Source: Membranipora membranacea
Lineage: Eukaryota; Bryozoa; Gymnolaemata; Cheilostomatida; Membraniporidae
Direction: 5' to 3'
NCBI GenBank assembly: GCA_914767715.1
Contig: OU612071.1
Span: 9,223,493 to 9,287,492, forward strand
Length of the DNA stretch: 64,000 bases
Part shown: in pieces, positions 36,801 through 42,900 of the stretch
Numbering within the stretch: the first letter of the stretch is position 1
Layout: each line of letters opens with the position of its first letter
Program-made: the position numbers and the translations under genes
Notes under the pieces: model-generated
What the model was told of the DNA's origin: nothing
The model's input: the letters and a program-made list of their open reading frames with translations, nothing else
Databases searched by the model: none

Positions 36801-37375
36801 GTGAAGTTAAAACTTAGCAACATGGAAAAGATTGTTGCTTATAAGCCTAAATTTTACAATCCTAACATAACATTTTCCTAATGATTGGCGTCGGATTTGA
36901 ATTGCGATGAATCCAGCACATGTTCTGACAGGTCGTCAAGCCTTCCTACGGTAAGCTAGTTTTGATGATGCCCCTAAGTTCCTCAGAACAGAATATGAAC
37001 CTGGGAATACTACAGTGTACTCGGCTCTTAATTCTGACTTTATAATTCCGAACTCCTGTAAATTCAGACAAGGAAAATCGGTCCCTTCAGCCTAACCTCA
37101 ATGCATTCTAATGTCACCTAATTCAGACTCTGCTTAATTAGGACAAATCTTTGTGGTTCTCAGATTTTGAATTAAGTAAACTGTAGTGTATGTAGCCGAC
37201 CATAGTTTATCCACTTACCTTTCAGAGTATTATAGAACCAGCCGTCATCCAGTGGATCGATTTCCAGACAGTCACAGAGCTGTTGGAATGAGCTGAGGAT
37301 TGCCTGACATGTTTTCGCTTGTACAAACTCATCAAACAATGCTACAGCCTGTGCCGAATTATCCCCCACCGTCAT
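648..37375 (-). CDS. MICAL: MICAL-type [F-actin]-monooxygenase, 31 exons, 3' end beyond the window
   Basis: Flavoprotein monooxygenase that, in known family members, oxidises actin methionines and so disassembles filaments. The 31 exons listed separately join in a consistent phase to give 1,710 residues plus one base. Domain order is FAD/monooxygenase (about 1-500, GAGPCG at 91-96, later [12 protein letters not shown]), calponin-homology (about 515-620), a long basic/serine-rich linker, one LIM domain (C904, C907, H925, C928, C931, C934, C957, H960) and a long acidic, Ser/Pro-rich tail. The C-terminal bMERB (Rab-binding) domain usual in MICALs is not seen and would lie to the left of base 648. 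The start is the first in-frame ATG, at 37375; a GTG three codons upstream is not needed. The family assignment is near certain. Which vertebrate paralogue it is closest to cannot be settled here. Confidence 0.95.
801..1537. other. MICAL intron between exons 30 and 31
   Basis: Family-C MITE at 1220-1468; otherwise AT-rich with nothing recognised. Confidence 0.8.
1220..1468 (+). mobile_element. family-C MITE, copy 1
   Basis: Ends ATAGTCAGGCAGT / AGTAACTGCCTGAGTAT; shares GCTCTACTTGGCATGAATTA and the CTCCCATTCTCTGCATTATG core with the copy at 40863. Within a MICAL intron. Confidence 0.82.
1538..2281 (-). CDS. MICAL: MICAL exon 30 (large low-complexity exon)
   Basis: At 744 nt the largest exon. 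It starts [20 protein letters not shown] and carries three QAPP/QTPP + SSS-type repeats, a basic stretch ([14 protein letters not shown]) and several Tyr-containing motifs (YDSP, YEHF, YETP). Probably disordered; no domain recognised. Phase 1 to 1; donor GTATGC. Confidence 0.82.
2282..4003. other. MICAL intron between exons 29 and 30
   Basis: AT-rich; no coding exon, repeat family or RNA gene recognised. Confidence 0.7.
4004..4072 (-). CDS. MICAL: MICAL exon 29
   Basis: Encodes [20 protein letters not shown] and SVM. The acceptor and first codons (VELD) copy those of exon 28, so it lies in the same duplicated block. 69 nt, phase 1 to 1; GTAAGT donor. Confidence 0.78.
   Translation of the reverse strand: MSLMESLMILLQRGNPKHHLQL
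4566..4679 (-). CDS. MICAL: MICAL exon 28 (duplicated exon, copy 2)
   Basis: Encodes [16 protein letters not shown] then [20 protein letters not shown]. Its start resembles exon 29 and its end resembles exon 27. 38 codons, phase 1 to 1; donor GTACGA. Confidence 0.82.
5157..5288 (-). CDS. MICAL: MICAL exon 27 (duplicated exon, copy 1)
   Basis: Encodes [20 protein letters not shown] then [20 protein letters not shown]. The second half is nearly the same as exon 28, and the flanking introns also match, so this is a tandem exon duplication. Phase 1 to 1. Confidence 0.82.
5400..5580 (-). mobile_element. tRNA-derived SINE
   Basis: On the minus strand: GGCTTGGTTGGTTAGAGCGC (box A) then GGGTTCGGATCCC (box B). 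Between MICAL exons 26 and 27. Confidence 0.78.
5748..5921 (-). CDS. MICAL: MICAL exon 26
   Basis: Encodes [20 protein letters not shown] and an acidic Ser/Thr stretch ending DYEPAN. 58 codons, phase 1 to 1; CTTTTTAG acceptor, GTAAGT donor. Confidence 0.82.
6382..6606. mobile_element. family-G repeat, copy 1
   Basis: Contains GGCCGTAG, GGTAGGGGAGGCAAAAGTCT and TATAGTGTTTTAGGCCACTG. Related copies are at 34685-34905, 39950-40123 and, more diverged, 31725-31965. Confidence 0.75.
6802..7026. mobile_element. family-D fold-back element, copy 1
   Basis: Begins CTGGTTCACATTGTCCCAG. The centre is a perfect 27-bp hairpin (6913-6939 with 6951-6977, 11-nt loop). The outer right end is incomplete. In a MICAL intron. 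Confidence 0.85.
7131..7636 (-). repeat. tandem array of the MICAL exon 25 splice donor, interrupted by a MITE
   Basis: A 46-bp unit containing the exon end (CTATTAGTCTG) and GTAAGTG. Complementary CTTAC sites fall at 7589 (real donor), 7543, 7497, then after the MITE a decayed copy near 7239, then 7193 and 7147. The spacing across the MITE is one unit plus about 212 bp, showing insertion into a pre-existing array. Confidence 0.93.
7257..7473 (-). mobile_element. family-A MITE, copy 2
   Basis: About 215 bp, both inverted ends present, inserted inside the MICAL exon 25 donor array. Confidence 0.9.
7594..7742 (-). CDS. MICAL: MICAL exon 25
   Basis: Encodes [20 protein letters not shown] and [20 protein letters not shown]. 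Phase 2 to 1 links exons 24 and 26 in frame. Its last ~20 bases plus the GTAAGTG donor form the first unit of a 46-bp tandem array running into the intron. Confidence 0.82.
8263..8558 (-). CDS. MICAL: MICAL exon 24 (Gln/Pro-rich)
   Basis: Encodes a low-complexity Thr/Ser then Gln/Pro-rich segment (for example [13 protein letters not shown]) ending RKVQIS. No domain recognised. Phase 0 to 2; donor GTATGT. Confidence 0.8.
8903..9073 (-). CDS. MICAL: MICAL exon 23 (acidic)
   Basis: Encodes [20 protein letters not shown] and a continued acidic run, then [20 protein letters not shown], similar to the TWRRTL region of human MICAL1. Phase 0 to 0; donor GTGAGA. Confidence 0.85.
10025..10155 (-). repeat. 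decayed duplication of the MICAL exon 22 donor
   Basis: The exon end and donor at 10111-10155 (CACAACCTGGGTGG, later CAG|GTATTG) recur at 10025-10068 as CACAACCTGGGTGG, later CAG|TTATTG, so the second donor has lost its GT. Period about 86 bp. Further ACCACCCAGATAATG-type units continue to about 9850. Confidence 0.8.
10122..10244 (-). CDS. MICAL: MICAL exon 22
   Basis: Encodes [20 protein letters not shown] and an acidic segment ending GGRPSTEQ. The KFATPERIE run resembles the post-LIM segment of MICALs. Phase 0 to 0. A decayed copy of the exon end plus donor lies about 86 bp further into the intron. Confidence 0.85.
10564..10780 (-). CDS. MICAL: MICAL exon 21 (second half of LIM domain)
   Basis: Starts [20 protein letters not shown] and supplies C931, C934, C957 and H960 of the second zinc module, then a Ser-rich stretch. 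Phase 2 to 0; GTGAGT donor. Confidence 0.95.
11607..11794 (-). CDS. MICAL: MICAL exon 20 (first half of LIM domain)
   Basis: Ends with [20 protein letters not shown] and FHRRCFR, the first zinc module (C904, C907, H925, C928) of the MICAL LIM domain. Phase 0 to 2; donor GTATGG. Confidence 0.95.
12207..12318. mobile_element. family-F inverted-repeat element
   Basis: CCAGGTTTGGACCATTTGTC and TGCATTCGGAGTTGCTCC at one side, GGAGCAACTGGAATGCAGG at the other. Related sequence lies near 27385-27490, 27717-27812, 45453-45520, 48610-48730, 22365-22465 and 15283-15375. Confidence 0.7.
12365..12519 (-). CDS. MICAL: MICAL exon 19
   Basis: Encodes [20 protein letters not shown] and a Gly/Asn stretch ending [10 protein letters not shown]. 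Phase 1 to 0, directly before the LIM exons. Confidence 0.85.
13454..13583 (-). CDS. MICAL: MICAL exon 18
   Basis: Encodes [20 protein letters not shown] then a strongly basic segment ([14 protein letters not shown]) that may be a nuclear-localisation-like patch. Phase 0 to 1. Confidence 0.82.
13896..14089 (-). CDS. MICAL: MICAL exon 17
   Basis: Encodes a linker with repeated KSP/TSP-type motifs ([20 protein letters not shown], then [14 protein letters not shown]). Phase 1 to 0; donor GTAACA. Confidence 0.82.
14602..14700 (-). CDS. MICAL: MICAL exon 16
   Basis: Encodes a basic Ser-rich linker, [20 protein letters not shown] and following residues. 99 nt, phase 1 to 1; TTTCAG acceptor, GTAAGA donor. 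A symmetric exon, possibly skippable. Confidence 0.82.
15798..15809 (-). CDS. MICAL: MICAL candidate 12-nt microexon 15
   Basis: Twelve bases (AGGAGGACGGAG) lie between a TGTTTAG acceptor and a consensus GTAAGAG donor. Phase 1 on both sides inserts four residues (EEDG) without breaking the frame between exons 14 and 16. No family match can confirm it. Skipping it also keeps the frame, so it may be a cassette microexon. Confidence 0.6.
16907..16989. mobile_element. family-I mini inverted-repeat element (~80 bp)
   Basis: CCTTGTCAAGCAGCT ... GTGTGACAAGG with TTTGTTTTGGGG and its inverse inside. Related copies: 19806-19872, 43401-43469 and 43671-43739; half copies near 557-601 and 12064-12117. 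Confidence 0.75.
17580..17950. repeat. inverted repeat with ~110-bp arms
   Basis: GTTGCTGCCACTCAGGCA and GAATTCTGTATAGCTC at 17585-17635 are inverted at 17892-17945 (GAGCCATACAGAATTC, TGCCTGAGTGGCAGCAG); similarity continues inward. A decayed fold-back element in the MICAL intron between exons 14 and 15. Confidence 0.7.
18074..18190 (-). CDS. MICAL: MICAL exon 14
   Basis: Encodes a linker, [20 protein letters not shown] through [12 protein letters not shown]. Phase 1 to 1, good acceptor (TTACAG), donor GTACGT. Confidence 0.85.
18735..18854 (-). CDS. MICAL: MICAL exon 13 (end of CH domain)
   Basis: Encodes [20 protein letters not shown] and [13 protein letters not shown], the last CH helices. 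Donor GTAACG is weak, but phase 1 agrees with exon 14; reading on would reach a stop. Confidence 0.9.
19026..19300. repeat. minisatellite of ~27-bp units beside MICAL exon 12 donor
   Basis: About ten diverged units of the type TTGAGGCTTTTGCAGCCCAC. Starts about 45 bp into the intron; no copied exon bases seen. Confidence 0.85.
19343..19508 (-). CDS. MICAL: MICAL exon 12 (CH domain)
   Basis: Encodes [20 protein letters not shown] and the rest of the CH core, ending [10 protein letters not shown]. Phase 0 to 1. The GTATGT donor is followed closely by a minisatellite of about 27-bp units. Confidence 0.94.
19690..19806 (-). mobile_element. tRNA-derived SINE
   Basis: On the minus strand: GACGTAGTGGTTAGGACTCG, then GATTCGAATCCCGGTCACTA and CATGCTGCTAATG. 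Same family as 63900-63995. Confidence 0.78.
19806..19872. mobile_element. family-I mini inverted-repeat element
   Basis: GCCTTGTCATGCGGCC ... CGCGTGACACGGCT, about 67 bp, next to a tRNA-SINE. Confidence 0.7.
20517..20536. repeat. TA microsatellite
   Basis: (TA)n tract near MICAL exon 11. Similar TA runs occur at 38808-38840 and 38918-38940. Confidence 0.85.
20559..20754 (-). CDS. MICAL: MICAL exon 11 (linker and start of CH domain)
   Basis: Encodes [20 protein letters not shown] (family PNQVRDLYD), a linker, and [15 protein letters not shown], where the calponin-homology domain begins. Phase 2 to 0. Confidence 0.94.
20852..21249. mobile_element. family-E inverted-repeat element (~395 bp)
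   Basis: Ends AAGCTGCGTTTACATTAGG and CCTAATGTAAACGCAGCTT are perfect inverses. The inside contains repeated AGTCT/AGACTG-type words and no long reading frame. A non-autonomous DNA transposon in the MICAL intron after exon 10. Confidence 0.85.
21802..21871 (-). repeat. 35-bp tandem duplication of the MICAL exon 10 donor
   Basis: Two near-identical 35-bp units (starting 21802 and 21837), each with the last exon codons and the GTGAGT donor. Confidence 0.92.
21848..22037 (-). CDS. MICAL: MICAL exon 10
   Basis: Encodes [20 protein letters not shown] and [20 protein letters not shown]. Phase 1 to 2. The last bases of the exon and its GTGAGT donor are repeated as a second 35-bp copy in the intron; use of that distal donor would read AGG TGA, an immediate stop, so the proximal donor is annotated. 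Confidence 0.93.
22548..22680 (-). CDS. MICAL: MICAL exon 9 (FAD-binding)
   Basis: Encodes [20 protein letters not shown] followed by the flavin-contact motif [12 protein letters not shown]. Phase 0 to 1; donor GTGAGC. Confidence 0.96.
23258..23432 (-). mobile_element. family-A MITE, copy 3 (internally deleted)
   Basis: Same core and right end; part of the left end is missing. In the MICAL intron after exon 8. Confidence 0.85.
23659..23864 (-). mobile_element. family-A MITE, copy 4
   Basis: Both ends recognisable; ends 20 bp from the MICAL exon 8 boundary. Confidence 0.88.
23884..24004 (-). CDS. MICAL: MICAL exon 8
   Basis: Encodes [20 protein letters not shown] and [13 protein letters not shown]. 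Phase 2 to 0. A family-A MITE begins about 20 bp into the intron after the donor. Confidence 0.95.
24935..25074 (-). CDS. MICAL: MICAL exon 7
   Basis: Encodes [20 protein letters not shown] and [12 protein letters not shown], nearly identical to vertebrate MICALs. GTAG acceptor, GTAAGT donor, phase 0 to 2. An 87-bp-period minisatellite lies about 60 bp beyond its acceptor. Confidence 0.96.
25137..25392. repeat. 87-bp minisatellite, 3 copies, beside MICAL exon 7
   Basis: Units start at AGGCAAGTTTTTGTGAG, positions 25137, 25224 and 25311; copies are nearly identical. The period is a multiple of 3, so it forms a spurious repetitive reading frame. It contains no exon sequence that I can see. Confidence 0.9.
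25689..25855 (-). CDS. MICAL: MICAL exon 6
   Basis: Encodes [20 protein letters not shown] and the [16 protein letters not shown] segment of the monooxygenase domain. The donor GTTTGT is weak but is supported by the join FNQKFFK to DLYAQTG. Confidence 0.93.
26185..26275 (-). mobile_element. tRNA-derived SINE fragment
   Basis: On the minus strand: GGTGGCTCAATTGGTGAGAG and CTGGGTTCGAATTCC. Next to MICAL exon 5. Confidence 0.75.
26295..26433 (-). CDS. MICAL: MICAL exon 5
   Basis: Encodes [13 protein letters not shown], a variable Pro/Asp-rich loop, then [10 protein letters not shown], which matches NYEFDVLISAAGG of human MICAL1. Phase 0 to 1. Confidence 0.93.
26532..26690 (+). mobile_element. 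family-C MITE, copy 2 (right end truncated)
   Basis: Left end ATAGTCAGGCAGTTACTTG and core present; the right inverted end is missing. Confidence 0.75.
27162..27235 (-). CDS. MICAL: MICAL exon 4
   Basis: Short exon encoding [11 protein letters not shown]...LLLGVE, matching the family segment DHISIRQLQ. Donor is GTCAGT; phase 1 to 0. Confidence 0.93.
28096..28348. mobile_element. family-D fold-back element, copy 2
   Basis: Ends CCTGGTTCACATTGTCTTAG and its inverse GACAATGTGAACCAGCC; about 250 bp, noncoding. Confidence 0.85.
28970..29140 (-). CDS. MICAL: MICAL exon 3 (FAD site)
   Basis: Completes GAGPCG and continues through [20 protein letters not shown], the most conserved stretch of the MICAL monooxygenase domain. 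TTTTCAG acceptor and GTAAGT donor; 57 codons, phase 1 to 1. Confidence 0.97.
30774..30832. repeat. palindrome in the MICAL intron after exon 2
   Basis: TCACAGAGTAAGGATATA and its inverse flank a TA run. Confidence 0.75.
31725..31965. mobile_element. family-G-like repeat, copy 4 (diverged)
   Basis: Contains GGCCCGTAGATTTAGGGGAG and TTGCCTCCCCTGCGAT / CTACGGCCCTG. In the MICAL intron after exon 2. Confidence 0.45.
32644..32763 (-). CDS. MICAL: MICAL exon 2
   Basis: Encodes the [14 protein letters not shown] region and the first part of the dinucleotide-binding motif (VLVIGAG). TTTGTAG acceptor, GTAAGT donor, phase 1 in and out. The preceding intron is about 4.5 kb, the longest in the gene. 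Confidence 0.95.
33957..34074. mobile_element. family-H palindromic element, copy 1
   Basis: GGGATAGCTGGTAGTGGCAT and its inverse GTACTACCAGCTATCCC frame a short palindrome (CCACTTTCCC / GGAAGTGG). A second copy is at 57842-58078. Confidence 0.75.
34685..34905. mobile_element. family-G repeat, copy 2 (opposite orientation)
   Basis: GGAGAGGCAGAGAGACACTG at one end and GCCTCCCCTACCAT / CTACGGCCCTG at the other. In MICAL intron 1. Confidence 0.75.
36009..36034. repeat. poly-G tract
   Basis: GGGGGTGG followed by about 20 G. Other G/C homopolymer tracts are at 332-348, 26502-26517, 42005-42022, 44637-44648 and 61082-61094. Confidence 0.9.
37011..37190. mobile_element. family-B short element, second copy
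   Basis: TACAGTGTACTCGGC to AACTGTAGTGTA; shares AATTCAGACAAGGAAAATCG and CAATGCATTCTAATGTCAC with the copy at 45274. It ends about 30 bp from the MICAL exon 1 donor. Confidence 0.7.
37219..37375 (-). CDS. MICAL: MICAL exon 1 (start codon)
   Basis: Begins [20 protein letters not shown] and matches the N-terminal helix of MICAL proteins (family pattern F-x-Q-A-x-x-C). It ends phase 1 at a GTAAGT donor. The transcription start and any upstream untranslated exon were not identified. Confidence 0.9.
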
Positions 37376-37734
37376 TATATCCACAGTAATTCCACGAGGG
37401 CAAGAGCTTCAACTTGTGACAGCAGAAAGAAGACTACTGTGCTTTAGAGTTGTTTTATTATCATCATGAAATTTTTCTAGGCTAAAACAATAAAATAAAA
37501 TCAGACTATTGATAAGCAATACAAGTACTTCAGGTAATAACCAAAAGTAGAACATTTGCAAAGAAATAAAATATGTTTATTTGCTTGCTTGCACAGTGAG
37601 TGAATCTCCAGCGATGATTGACTTCTAGCCCTGTTTTTGAGGATGATCGCCAACTTCATTTTATTCGAAGGTACCAGCAACATGGCAAACCCATTATCCA
37701 TAAATCATTCCAGGTCGGCTAGGGTGACCGGCCC

Positions 37735-37850
37735 ATGAAAGCCAAGTCAGGTAGTACTTGACAAACAGTGCACCTGGTGGGACTAGAACCCAGGATATGA
37801 CTTAGATCCCAAATCAGCGGCCCTAACACTGAGCTACCTCTGTGTCCTTG
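37735..37850 (-). mobile_element. tRNA-derived SINE fragment
   Basis: On the minus strand: GAGGTAGCTCAGTGTTAGGG and CTGGGTTCTAGTCCC. Between MICAL and DOLPP1. Confidence 0.75.
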
Positions 37851-38993
37851 TTTGTTGGTCTAAGACGGTCAGTTAGATGCCGTATGGTGCCACTCAGTGC
37901 TACTGGTTGTCAACTTCTAGGTCTACTCATGTCCACTACTGATTGAGCTTATATATTTGCCAAGAGACATATTCAGATAAATATGCCTAGCTATTTAATG
38001 GTTTATCAAGCCTCAGCAGGGTGAACAGTCAAGTCAAGAGTAACACTAGAATAGAGAAGTGTAGAGTTCTCAGTAAACTTAATTAATTCACGATTTTATG
38101 TATATAATATATATAACACTCATTTCAAACAAACTTTACTTTACAAGCATACAACAGAACAGGCATGCAGTTACTGTTGATACTAAAAGGCATTGAAGAA
38201 CCTGATATCTCTAGCTGGTCTTTGACTTACCTTTCATAAAACAGAAATGATTGCTATACTAGCTGGGCTGCTATCTTCACAATTTTCCGGTTAGTGTTGA
38301 AACTTGAGGAGAGTGATATGTTTTGTAATTTTGATTTTCTGATTAATGGGCTGGCTTTGAGCTGTATACTGATCAACAAAATTGGTAAATCGAATTCTTG
38401 AGATAGATTTGCCTGCATGTTACAATTCTGAACCACGAAGTTTAAATATAGCCCAAAAATCCACACATCTTTTATCATATTTGTAGGTTTAGATATGGGA
38501 ACCCTCATTTTAAATCTCATCAATAACTTGGGCAATTTTTTGACCTTGACATTATGATGATCCATATTTCCTAAAGAAATCTGTGAATAATTTTTTTCTC
38601 TTACATGTTTTTCAATGAGGAATTAGTTTCTGCTTTTGGGTGTTTTTTTTAGAGGGATTTCCGAATCAAGACGGTATATATTTTTGTCAACTAATATTTG
38701 GGCCTACTTACTATATATGCATGCATATATTTGCACTAGACATCCAGACCAAGGCCAGGGGAATCTTTGATTTGATTTTACTAAAATAATTTCATTCACC
38801 CCCATATAGATATATATATTATATAATATTTATATATTGAATGGTTTGTAGTATTAGATACTGCCATACATATTTCTGACTAACTCAAGTATCAACTATC
38901 TATCAATACAAATAATTCAATATATATATATATATATTGAATTCATTACAAAGACAACCCAAGGAAGGAGCAATTGATTGGTCAGGGGCACAG

Positions 38994-39123
38994 CCATGGA
39001 CCTGGGGCTTACTTGTCCTTACTTTGCTAATGTCCAGTGTCAACCACCCAAAAACACCAAAGTGGTTTTTTTGGGTGGTTGATACTGGATATTGGCAAAG
39101 TAAGGACAAGTAAGTCCCATGGG
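38994..39123. repeat. long fold-back hairpin in the MICAL-DOLPP1 spacer
   Basis: Arms 38994-39058 and 39064-39123 are near-perfect inverses (ACTTGTCCTTACTTTGC, CAACCACCCAAAAA) with a loop of only a few bases. Either a palindromic MITE or a small-RNA-type hairpin. Confidence 0.8.
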
Positions 39124-39865
39124 CATAGCCTAATTGTTGAAGAAGCTTTTTGGTTACAGCTCAAACTTACACTTAGAGCAAGTGAAATTTTATAAGATCC
39201 TTAGACATGGACCTCCTATACTACTGTTCTAGTAGTAGAATTGATAGCCTGAGGTTTCAGTATAACTGTAGGGATTGAGCCTATAATAAGACAGACACCC
39301 AAATCCAGTGGCCGTGTGTGTGTACCCTCTGACGCCTCAACCACTGGTACACAAGTCAACGGGACTTGAACAAACTACAGAAGCATTTGCAATACTGAGT
39401 TTAGACTTAATGGGATCTTGCAAGCTTCAGTTAGAAAAAAAAATGTTCCTCAGCCTGTGTCGCAAAAAGTGCTTGACACCAGAGTTTAACCGGCAGCTCT
39501 TCACCACAGAACCCAAAGAGACAGATTTATTAGACGCCGCAATATCACATTGATCTTGGTGTCAACTATTTTGTCAATCGTCAAACCGTCACCTTTTTCT
39601 TATTGAAGCACTCTGCTTGTGTTACGGTTCCTGAGTTCTCTGTTTTCCCTCAGTAGTATCTTGAAAAAATAGAATTAGGCTGGAGGTGTACTCAATTGGA
39701 TTTCAATCGCAGTTGCACTTAGGCCTAAGTATTTCCTAAATCCTCCTATACCTTCTATCGTTTTCATTTCCCCAATGTCAGCCTCCTAATAGATCACTAT
39801 GTCCATTTCAGATTATTCTAGTAGGTCACATTCATCGCTACATTAGCCAGGATCAGAGTGACAGC

Positions 39866-39929
39866 ATGGCAGACACAGCTGATAGCAGATGGAAGAGTCT
39901 ATCGATGACACATGTACAGTACAATGAAG
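39866..39929 (+). CDS. DOLPP1: DOLPP1 exon 1
   Basis: Starts [20 protein letters not shown], matching LTHVEYPAGD of the human protein. ATG lies in AGCATGG; phase 1 at a GTTAGT donor. Confidence 0.9.
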
Positions 39930-42900
39930 GTTAGTGGTACTGTACATGGTACAGGCTCGTATTTAGTAAGCTAAATACAATGGCCTAAAACACTATAATC
40001 TGGCATTTCCATTTGCTAATAATATGCCTTAAATTGCTTCTAGCACTGCTCCTGGTGATACTTTGGACTTGCCTTGAACTTTTGCTTCCCCTGCCACTTT
40101 TATCTCTACTACGGCCCTGTCGTACTGTAGAACCAGGTGTATATTCATTATTTAAATGTACACCAAGGATATCAAGCTATTTTTGGGAGTGATTGTAGCA
40201 TACATGGCAAGTTGGTAGACCAAGAAATCAGGAGGTCTCTGCGGACAAACTCCCAACCTGTAATACCCCTCTGCGTCCCGCAGTGCGGGTGCATTTCTGC
40301 CTACGTTTGTCCTATTTCTAAGCCAAAACTTGAGCTTTCATATTATGAATTGCGTCATTTTGGTACCTGATTTTACATATAAGCAGTAATGGTAATAAGC
40401 AATTACATAGGTATATGCACTGTTGAGGTAGGAAAACATAGTTTTTTTGGTAAAGGAAGCTGAAAAAGGGAGGAAAAAGGGAGAAAGGGAGGGGTGGAAA
40501 AAGACCCTCAAAACTGGGAGCCTCCTTACCAAAAAGGGAGACTTGTCAGGTATGGATTGTAGATTTAGGGTGTATTGAGTTGTGGTAGATGGGTCTGGAT
40601 TTGAGGCTGGTGGCTTTGCATACCTCCTGAAACCTGGATTAAAGTTGATTTAACCCACACTTGGGGCATGCTGAGCTGCATTCCAAATTTGATTCTCTTC
40701 TTTTTGCACCTATTTAATAATCATCTGAGTCGTCAAGACCAACCTTACCACCATACTTTGATGCATAAATGCATACTACTAGCTGGAGTGTTTTGTTCTT
40801 ATCCTTATTTGCCCCCTTTTTCTTGCACCTGATTAAGAACAACTTGAAAACCAAAGAATTATATAGTCAGGCAGTTACTTATGATAAAGTTGTGTCAGAT
40901 TTGCATGGTAAGAAAATTCAAAGCTCTACTTGGCATGAATTATTGATGGTGGAAAGAGTGCCTTCCATAAGGGAAGGTAAATCCCATTCTCTGCATTATG
41001 ATGTCATAGTCTCTCAGAAGTGCTCACTTTTTTACCATGCAAATCTGACAGAACTCTATCACAAGTAACTGCCTGACTATATCATGCTTTTGACTTTGGG
41101 TAGTCTTTAACAGATTTCATATTCTATTTACAGGTGATATAATTGGGTTTGTGCTTGCCTGGAGCAGTATGTTACCTGTATTCATATTCGTCTCTGTCAC
41201 CACGCTGGTTCTATTCAGACGAGATCTACATACTGTAAGTATGACTTGTCAATTCAAGTCTCGAGTCATGACTCAAGTTTGGACTTGACTTAATTCAATG
41301 ATTTTTTATTATTGACTTATGACCCATAGATTTTATTCTCAAGTATGGAGCTGTAAGTAGGATTTTACTCGTTATCTCAAGTCACAGGTCATGACTTAGA
41401 TTAGTGCATTGTTACTCTTCAGAAATCTAATGTGGAACCATAGACCTCATAATACGAATTAATATTATTAAGTCTATGTGTGGAACTCGCATTTATATCA
41501 TTGATATGAGTTTATGGATCAGTGGTAAAATACACAGTTAGCCTACGGCTAGTTGTGGAGAAAATCCACCCGTCTATAACTATGTGTCAGTAAGTGGATC
41601 TAACTTAGCCTAGCTTTTACGTGATGCATTGATTGACGTCCCAGTAACAACCGTCAAAAACTCTTGACAAAAGTTTTTGGTTGTAGCACTACTGAACTTA
41701 TGCGTGTACACGGTCAGATAACCATGATATAAATCAGTGATGTATACTGAATAGATGTCATAAGCCAACTGGATTGTGCGACAGGGTCCATTGACGTTTT
41801 CCCCGCAATGCAATTCAATCCTGTGGATTCCAGTGAAGGTTACTAGGCTGGACTCTAATATATTGGCATTGTCTTCCTGTGAATTTGCCTTCTGGGATTT
41901 CCTTCCATATGCACCATATTTGGCTCTCACTTCAGGATTGCTGGCTTGAAGCAGTAAAATTCCACACTATAGGTTCAAACCCTGCTCACACTTGCTTGTC
42001 ATTCGGGGGGGGGGGGGGGGGTGGGATAACAGCAAGATGAAAAGTAGCAAAACATTGGTGATCATACTTATTGATAGGCATTCAGAGATTGTTTGTGTGC
42101 CCTCGGAATCATCAGTAGGAATTTGGCTTGTCCTTCCCGAATTCAATACAAAAAAATGGAAATGAAGATGATCACAACTTGGGTACCGAGTATCAATTGA
42201 CCATAGACATATAAATACTAGTAATAATAGTATTTATATGTTTATGCAATTGACTCAAGCTATTAAATTCCCTCAATAGTCTAAATGTGTAATCTTCGAG
42301 TCAGTGTGCTGAAGAAAAGCTAAATCCTATATTGATTGACTTGTCATATTGACTTTACTATGCTAGCTAAGCTTGTATGACTTAAGTTCCTGCGTATACC
42401 CCTAGAGAGTTGACTCTCACTTTGATTTGCACATCAAAAATTCATACAAATATTGTCTTCTAAGAAGCAAGTGAACTGCATATTATTGGATTTGTTTTCT
42501 CAAATCTTCAATGTTTCTTTGTCTTTGAACTGATGTGTGAATCGAGGGAACACAAAATATCTTTGTATGCTAGAAAAGTGTCGATTATCAATATTTTTCT
42601 CTCAAGTTAAAGCCCAACCAAGTCAGGATTGGTCTAATGGTTAATGGTACGGACTTTGGATCTTTGAGGTCCAGGTTCAAATCCCGGCGCCGGCAGTCAT
42701 TTGTGATTTGGTACTGGCACACCATTCATCCTTGCCAGGTCCTTGCGGAGCGGGACCAAGAATACCGGAGGTCCACTGTGTGTTTGCACACCCCACACGC
42801 AGTAAAAAGAACACCCTCTGCCTCTTCGATATAAATAGTAGCCAGATTTCCGGCGCACATGGATATAGGGTGCGGCATGAGTACTATGGGTCCCGGTACC

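Larger units (their letters stand above)
32764..37218. other. MICAL intron 1
   Basis: Largest intron. Holds the family-H element at 33957, family-G repeat at 34685, poly-G tract at 36009 and family-B element at 37011. No nested gene seen. Confidence 0.7.
37385..39865. promoter_or_regulatory. divergent spacer between MICAL and DOLPP1
   Basis: Both genes start outward from this 2.5 kb stretch, so both promoters should lie here or in unseen 5' exons. It contains a SINE fragment at 37735, TA runs and the hairpin at 38994. No TATA box or CpG-rich core can be assigned with confidence. Confidence 0.5.

Noticed and set aside
37376-37384. GTG start three codons upstream of the MICAL ATG
   Set aside because: Animal genes rarely start at GTG and the ATG at 37375 suffices.
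42622-42700. A functional tRNA gene
   Set aside because: A and B boxes are present but the acceptor-stem ends do not pair, and the sequence continues into a SINE body and tail.
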